From Marthasterias glacialis (taxonomy: Eukaryota; Echinodermata; Asteroidea; Forcipulatida; Asteriidae), in the NCBI GenBank assembly GCA_911728455.2, contig OU452228.1, forward strand, positions 11,918,104 to 11,982,103: DNA of 64,000 bases. Direction: 5' to 3'. The translations under genes were made by a program, and so were the position numbers. This document shows, in pieces, positions 57,760-64,000 of this stretch. Below the pieces are notes generated by a model that was not told the origin of the DNA, searched no databases, and worked only from the letters and a program-made list of their open reading frames with translations. Position 1 is the stretch's first letter, and each line of letters begins with the position of its first letter.

Positions 57760-58250
57760 CTCCATTCATTCAAAATCGTGTTGCTTGCCTGGAAAGCTAT
57801 GAATGCCAAGGCACCACCATATCTCAAGGAACTTCTCTTACCTTATACTCCATGTCGCAATGTTCGATCTACAAACTTCTTCTAACAGTTCCTAAAACAA
57901 CCACATCCTATGGCGATCATGCCTTTTCTGTATCTGCTCCCAAACTCTGGAACTCTTTAGCATTAAATATCTGAACCACAGAATCTCTTTAAAAGCATGC
58001 TTAAATTACAATTGTTCAGTATTTTATATTGCTTCTGACTCTCTATATTGTGTATTTATCCACTTGAAGTTGTCAGTGCATGTAAATCTCTCTTTAAAGT
58101 GCTCTTCTTTACATACCTTAATTGTATACTTTATATTTGTAGTTCTAAGTTTTTTGTTGGGTTTCCTCTATTTCTTTACTTTTCCAGCGCCTTGGAATAC
58201 GTTAGGTCATAGATAGATGACGCTTTACAGATTTGTATTGTTATTTATTA
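57760..58250 (+). mobile_element. Decayed CR1/L2-like LINE 3' end
   Basis: Translated in shifting frames the segment reads LAWKAMNAKAPPYLKELL, PYTPCRNVRS, then TVPKTTTSYGDHAFSVSAP and KLWNSLALNI. These are the conserved C-terminal motifs of CR1/L2-like reverse transcriptases. At least one frameshift (near 57885) and two or more stops interrupt it. The following 220 bp is AT-rich 3' UTR and ends with a gcgccttgg...gctttacag...ttattatt tail, typical of this LINE group and resembling the tails of tRNA-headed SINEs in the window. It is more decayed than the fragment at 34.7 kb and non-functional. Confidence 0.75.
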
Positions 58251-58489
58251 TGATTATGTTGTCTTTATCTTTGTGCGTATCACAGGGCATACTGTACCAG
58301 TGATGTCTATGCCAGTATGATGTGAGATAAAACCATAGTGGAAGCGTTTCTGCATCCTCGTAATGGTGGGAAAAATCTGGTACAGGACATATGCAAATGT
58401 CCATTAATATTTTGGTCCATATAATCAGCTTCTGACAGTTCATAATTTCACACTTTATGTGACCCATCATATAGGCCTACATACATGTG

Positions 58490-58742
58490 CATGAAATAAC
58501 AATCCTGTGAAAGTTAAAGCTCAGAGTCACAAGCAAATAGTGGAAACTCCATATGTTTTCACTGTTTTCAAACATCAAGTTTGGGACTTGCAAGATTACA
58601 AATGACTGTTTTATTCATTTCTCAAAAACTAAAGCATTTTACACAGAGAGTATTTCAAGGGAGGTTTTCCACCATGACCATCTTTATACCATGTAAGTTA
58701 GGTGCATATCTGTGAACAATTATATTTTCAATCTCACCAATG
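58490..58742 (+). mobile_element. SINE family S4, body fragment
   Basis: It shares aatcctgtgaaagttaa, ttttcactgttttcaaacat, tttctcaaaaact, ttccaccatgacca and ttataccatgtaagtt with the copy at 29.6-29.85 kb, but the tRNA-like head is missing. It ends at caatctcaccaatg, beside the doubtful exon at 58738-58893. Confidence 0.75.
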
Positions 58743-58893
58743 ATGCACACACCATTTAAATGGAGCTTCGCATGTGGATTAGTAGTTTTCACTGCCCATT
58801 TGTGCTCTTCTCTATTTGGGACTTTCCTCACATTTATTTTCAGGCAAACAGGTTGTTGTAAAAGTTTCTTTTTAGGATCCCTTGGTTTCATTT
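58738..58893 (-). CDS. Doubtful exon candidate
   Basis: On the minus strand a 156-bp segment encodes MKPRDPKKKLLQQPVCLKI, then RKVPNREEHKWAVKTTNP and HLNGVCIIG. It is bounded by an acceptor-like atctttctag and a donor-like gtgaga at 58737-58732. The composition is convincing, but the donor lies at the very edge of a dispersed SINE-like repeat shared with 29.8 kb, whose other copy carries almost the same caatg/gtaaga junction. The boundary may therefore belong to the repeat. No family is recognised. Confidence 0.18.
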
Positions 58894-59426
58894 CTAGAAA
58901 GATATAAATTAAATTATTAGTAATAACACAAATTTAATAACCACTTAGGGACAAAAGAGGAAATGAACTGGTCAGTGGAAAGTTTGCAAGATCCGCACCC
59001 TTAAGGTGAGGATTACACAGAGAATATAGTGAGTTCACAAAGTAGAACACTTTTGATGTTGTATTTAAACTGGGACAGATTATAGGCGGCGACAAAACTC
59101 AACACAAATATTGAATAAATACCAAGAGATGGAGAGATTGGGAAAGAAACTTGATGAGTTTCTGTATTTGATGAACCAGTAAGGACCCATTAAATTCCCA
59201 AAGCACACAGTAACCCAACTACCTATCCAGGGGGACTCTAATCTAGTAGAATATACACAACCTCTTGTAAACAATCTTAGAGTTTGGTCTTGCCATGTTG
59301 ATGACTTCGTCAAACATGGATAAAACTGAAACTTGAGTTCTGATGAGTTTTTTGGGGGAAAGGCTGAAGCTTAAATCTGTCAGAAATTTACTGAACAAGA
59401 GATCAGAGGTTAGGTTAATAAAAATA

Positions 59427-59439
59427 ACAATACTAATAC

Positions 59440-59471
<32 letters not shown>

Positions 59472-59500
59472 ATAACAACAACAACAACAACAACAACAAG
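59427..59500. repeat. (ACT)n(AAC)n compound microsatellite
   Basis: Alternating actaat/act units, then about eight aac units, forming the 3' tail of the inverted S2 SINE at 59500-59820. Confidence 0.9.
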
Positions 59501-59820
59501 TTATTTATTATGTGCTTTTTCAAGCCAAGTAGGCCTCTCAAGTAGGCATACTTAGAACATTACTCAAACTTTCTCAACTCCCTGGGGAGCATACAACCTC
59601 AAGATGCTTATGTATTAGGGCTAAGAGGTTAATCCAACACATACTATCTCAGCCCTTGCAGGTTCCCATTTATACACCTTGGTTAAGAGAAGCAATTTAT
59701 GGTGACGTGTCTTGCTCGAGGACACAAGAGTCTCGAGTGTGGGAATCAATCCCATCACTCAGCCAATCAGCCATCAGAACTTGAGTCCGATGCACTAGAC
59801 CGCTAGGCCACAAACACATT
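59500..59820 (-). mobile_element. SINE family S2, reverse copy
   Basis: It follows an (ACT)n(AAC)n microsatellite that is its 3' tail. It contains ctccctggggagcatacaac, gtgtcttgctcgaggac, the inverted B-box-like gggaatcaatccc, and ttgagtccgatgcactag followed by accgctaggccac, the inverted tRNA-like A-box region. Confidence 0.8.
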
Positions 59821-60443
59821 TGATGGAAATTAGGACTTAGCTGAAAACAATTATTGTCAACTGACGTTTTTCTTTTCAAAGTTTTAGGGCAACTTTTTCA
59901 GAAGATAATCAATAATTAACAATTTCCATGCAGGGGCCAAATTTCCCTTTGAGGAACTATCAATCAACTGTTAATGGCTTCGGTAGTAACTGGCAAGCAG
60001 CGTTGACATCTGCTGAAATATGAACCTACAAGAACACATCACTACGGTTGGCCCTTTGAATACACTAAGGCCCATGGTTTGACGGGTAACCCATCACACA
60101 CAGCAGTGTTTTATTAAACAGTCGGGGATTGCATGTACTATTCTGTCACATGTTATCATCAATTATTCAATTTCAATGGTGAAACGATAAATCAAATATC
60201 CCCTGCTGCATTTTTTACAGAGGAAAATGAATTTACACTGCCGTAATTTTTCTCATTGTTTTTCTACCGGCCTCCTTAAATTGTTCAGCTTTTTTTTGGG
60301 GGGTGCAGGTGGGGGCAAACAAATAATTTTGAACAATTTGTTTTAAAAATGCTGGTAAGTTACATGGGAAACTTTAAAAGTTCATCCAGGACTACATTAT
60401 GATCTTTGAACCTACATGTACATGTGCTCTATGATCCTTGACT

Positions 60444-60766
60444 CAGTGTTTCCCCTGCCCAGTCAAATGTGAGGCGACCCATACCTTGCTACTTTCAGTG
60501 ACCACCTGATCATTTTTTCGCCAAATTAAAACATCTCACTGTGTGATGATTTGCCGTTAAGATAATACCAATAAAAAAATTTCATTTTGATGAGCTTTTT
60601 CCTTGACCTCTATGTATCAAGAATTCGCAATTTGGATGTGCAGATGGAATCATTGCGCATTTGTACGAACACTGCATTCCTGTCAGACTGTGTACATTTT
60701 GCGTCAATCATCAATTTGAATTTTTACCACCTCGCTCATCAGTTCATCAGCCAGGGGGAAATACTG
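60444..60766. mobile_element. Non-autonomous hAT-type element, intact copy
   Basis: A 323-bp element starts CAGTGTTTCCCC and ends with the inverted GGGGAAATACTG, with 11 of 12 TIR positions matching. It is flanked by a perfect 8-bp duplication CCTTGACT at 60436-60443 and 60767-60774, which defines the ends exactly. The interior includes the conserved blocks gctacttt/ccagtgaccacct, a Phe-rich pseudo-frame and ccaccttgctcagttcatc. This copy serves as the uninterrupted reference for the split copies at 18.8-19.4 kb and 45.5-46.4 kb. Confidence 0.9.
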
Positions 60767-60774
60767 CCTTGACT

Positions 60775-63700
60775 ATACCAGCACTTTAATATAAGAGTGT
60801 TTAACAGGCAGTAATCATGTCACTTAGCTGATGCCATATTATCCTGTCCCAGTACTTCCAGCAAGGCACATTCTTGATTGATTAATTGGAATCCATCCAT
60901 GACTATCCTTTGATAAACAGTTCATACTTAATCTATAAGAGTTAGGTTGTTAGACTAAACAATGCAGACTGTATATGACACATCCCATGCTTTTTAACTT
61001 GTTTGGAATTCATGAAGGAACATGTAGCTCATGCCTTTTCTTTACACCTTAATTTTCTATTTGTTTGTATGCATAAACATCCTGGAGACCCCTTGCAAGA
61101 GATATCATCACCTACTGCTTCTGCACCATAATTGAAAGGCTGAATTTTTTAGCAGAATAGACACGCTTTGGACTCGCTAAAATGTGTACCATGTAAATTT
61201 CATGTTATTTGACTGGCAACCTGCAGGCAGAGAAGCTGCATAAGGATCAAAACCCCTCCCAAAACAATTATTTGTTTGCCCATGCCTGCTCCTTAACCCC
61301 CCCCCCCCACCCCAAAAGGAAATTGTCATCACTGGTGATATCCAACTTCAGACCAATCCACGGAGCCTGGTCCGACATACCGTCTGCCTATCAACAGCGC
61401 TCACGTGGGTAACGCATGCGACATGTGCGTCTGCTCTCTGTTTGGAAGCGTATTTTCTTACACCACCATGCAATCTAAGTGTTGTCAGCTTGTTTACATG
61501 ACATTCCAACATGTTAGACTTTTTATAGGACTTACCAAGTGGGCATTCCCAGTTGTGGTTGGTCTTAATGGATTGGTCTACTGTAACCAATACCTAGCAG
61601 TGATTGGTTAGAAAAGGTAATTGAAAGTTGTTGCCGATGCCCTTTGTGCTTGAATGTATTGGTTTAACCCATTTTTGTTAATCTTTCACTGCTAACTTGT
61701 GTTTGCCCTCAAAAGTTAGTGGCAAGCCAGTGGGACTAGTGAGCTTGTTTCACTAGTCTTCCAGCTTTGTCACTGCTCCATATCATAGGGTTTTCTTTCA
61801 ACATTGTCATTCATGTGGGGCTTGAACCATTTCCGGAGCGATTTGAACAAATGGATTAAATAGTTTTGAGATACAAAGAACTAGCAAGACAGACTACAGG
61901 CCTTTTCACACATACAAAAAGAAGTCTTGGTGGTGGACATGTGTAAGTCTGACTGACCTTCTTACACTACAACATTTCAATGTGACATTGACCTGTGTAG
62001 AGCGCTCGATCCGTGACGAAACCAACCCTGCTCGGGAGGTGGGTTGAGGGTTTTTTGACCCATGTAGTGAATTAAACGTGTAGCAAAAATGCTGATTTCA
62101 CGTCGGTTAGTGTTGAAAGCAGAGCAGGTTTTAACCACAGTAGATTTTATTAAATCAACACGGATTGTATCTGTGAAGCTTTCAACACAGATTGGAGCTA
62201 CACATGTAGATAGTGTGAAAAGGCCTTACGTTTACTTGCCTCGGTTTTTGAAACTGTTAAAGGAGAACTGAGCCGAGTTTCAAACATTCTTTCCTATTAA
62301 GTTAGCCCTAGACGTATCTGACATAAATTCTGTTTGTAGTTCTCAAGTATCAAATCAGGCTAAGTGACTGGTACACGCGCTATATCAGATGAATGGTCTG
62401 GCGAACTTTTTAAAAAGCAAGCCTTCATTCCATAAAAGGACAAATGGAACAATTTGTCCTTTTGTTCACATAACCCTAAATATGTCCTTTTTTCCCCTTC
62501 TAATTGCCATGGTTTCTCTCAATGTAATCAAGTAGTTCCTAATGCTCTACCTCTTCGTTCCGGAGCGGTGGTTGACCCACTTTTCATGCGTCTTCCTGCC
62601 CCACTCCATCCCACATGTAATTTCCCAACAATTACCTAAGCTCCAGTGAAGTTTTTCAATTTTAATCTGTTTACATTGCTCAAATGCATTTCGTCATATT
62701 CTCCGCTCTGCCCATTTCCTGCTCCTTGTCTATTTATATGTTTTCTCATTTCCCCAGAGGCTTATGTGGTTTTTATAAATTCTAAGTAATACCTTCAATT
62801 TTCCACGCAGGAACATCCAAGATTAATATGTGCATCTTTCCAACTCACTTCGGGACCTGTGTCCAGTCCACATTGGATTAAAGCTGACATGACATGGACC
62901 ATGGTGTATAAAAATAAGATCCATTGTACCTCATCTTGTTTCTAAGTGTGGCTACATAGGACAGTCTAAACATGATTTCTGTGGGTAAGGGGTGGGGGTC
63001 AGTGTTTTAGCTAGGATTTGAAAAGTGGGAGTGCAAATTGAAAAATAGGGTGTGCAACTTTTTTTTAGCAAAAATCTACCTGGTGCGCAAACCATGCACG
63101 AGCACAACGCGGTCAGTGCGCCAAGTCTTCCAAATTACCTTAAACAATTAATTTTGTTGTTTTAATATTGATTAATTTGAATGAAATAGGATAAAGGGCA
63201 CAGGAAGCTCTTTATTGATTGTAGATACTATCTGGTGTATTCTTGGCACTGAATCTGGGTTCCAATGTTGTGTCTTATGAATATTTGTTTTTTGGAGTTT
63301 ATTTTAAGAAATTAAAAATTAATGTGTTTCTCTTTTAAATACTGTTGAGTGATTTTTTTTAATGAGACATTATTCAGTGCATGTAGGTGCAAGCAAGTGG
63401 CTTTAGTTTATATGAAATAACCATAAAAAACACCAGAATACCAATTAACAAAACTCTGCAATGATATGCACAATAAAAAGAATCTCAATAAACATCATAT
63501 TACTATAATTACTTTAGTAAAGTTAAGCTGAGCACGAGTCTTGACGTTTTAGGTGGCATAAAATTTGTGTTATTATTGGAAAATGAATAATAACTTAAAT
63601 GGGTCACATGTCAGAGGTAAGTTTTAACTGATCTTTGTGGACATTTTCAGTAACATTTTCTGTAACCAAAAACCTAAAACAGCGCCAAGTATGTTCATAG

Positions 63701-64000
63701 TACAAGTAAATTATTGATAGTAAAAAAGAAATGCGTGAAGTTAATCACGCATGAAGAACTAAACAAGTAACTTTACAACCGACTTGATAAAAATTAAACT
63801 GAAGTGAATGACATGAACTAGACATGAACTAGTCATTGAACCTTCGATATCGGAGTTAGAGGGCTTGTACGATCGTCGCAACAGTAATTTTATTTTTAGT
63901 TCTCATGATTATTGGTGGACAAGGTAGCGTTGTAGCCTCACTTGATTTAAAAGGAGAACAAAGTTCACTAACTTTCATGCATGCAGAAAAACAACTATTT
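60775..64000. other. No gene recognised
   Basis: A C-run at 61297-61308 and a short inverted phrase (actagtgagcttgtttcactagt, about 61735-61758) are the only structures seen. No frame here is convincing, and no window repeat family was identified with confidence. Confidence 0.45.

Noticed and set aside
1-64000. CRISPR array, operon, bacterial or phage content
   Set aside because: No spaced identical repeats of CRISPR type, no tightly packed long frames, no Shine-Dalgarno pattern; splice signals, SINEs and LINEs show a eukaryotic genome.

Overview
This is eukaryotic, AT-rich, repeat-dense DNA, and almost all of it is non-coding. The longest open frame comes from a minisatellite. The one confidently recognised coding segment is an internal exon with spliceosomal borders. 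The repeat complement includes tRNA-headed SINEs ending in (ATT)n, many short terminal-inverted-repeat (TIR) elements of hAT and TTAA type, CR1/L2-like LINE tails and hammerhead-like retroelement termini. Together with the metazoan-type protein exon, this points to a marine invertebrate. By impression an echinoderm (sea star or sea urchin) fits best, but that is inference and was not checked against any database.

Genes. The only firm exon is at 20808-21033 (+). It encodes part of the C-terminal Utp12 domain of PWP2 (UTP1), a WD40 protein of the small-subunit processome that matures 18S rRNA in the nucleolus. I found no other PWP2 exon in the window, so the gene either has very long introns here or this is a stray exon copy. 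Weaker coding candidates are a possible 3'-terminal exon at 36927-37040 (+), a coding-like frame at 13660-14145 (+) that may be retrotransposon-derived, and a doubtful exon at 58738-58893 (-).

Repeat landscape, left to right. 0-5.3 kb: a SINE, a MITE, a hAT-type MITE (2128-2390), a 4x20-bp tandem palindrome (3078-3154) and a 1,024-bp element with perfect 24-bp TIRs and repeated internal hairpins (4294-5317). 5.3-20 kb: a short palindromic MITE (9316-9505), a hammerhead-like motif (11.26 kb), a 556-bp near-perfect palindrome nested in another repeat (12168-12723), and a hAT-type element carrying two nested insertions (18814-19396). 20-31 kb: the PWP2 exon, several SINEs, a second hammerhead-like motif (24.7 kb) and a hAT MITE with a perfect 8-bp target duplication (30409-30619). 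31.9-32.7 kb: a 27-bp minisatellite of about 30 copies. 33-46.5 kb: a GTTAAC-family element, a LINE tail, a recent 142-bp tandem duplication, a 1.59-kb TTAA-flanked element with a GC/CpG-rich core (41063-42654), a hammerhead-like motif (43.9 kb), a degenerate 37-bp minisatellite and another split hAT-type element. 46.5-64 kb: more SINEs, MITEs, a decayed LINE, and an intact hAT-type element with a perfect 8-bp duplication (60444-60766).

The window is best read as intronic or intergenic territory shaped by repeated nested insertions of non-autonomous elements. I see no operons, CRISPR arrays, rRNA or intact tRNA genes. The most notable structures are the two families of hammerhead-like motifs, the long nested palindrome, and the 1-kb TIR element with repeated hairpin modules. 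Family copy boundaries were drawn by eye and are approximate unless TIRs or target duplications are quoted.
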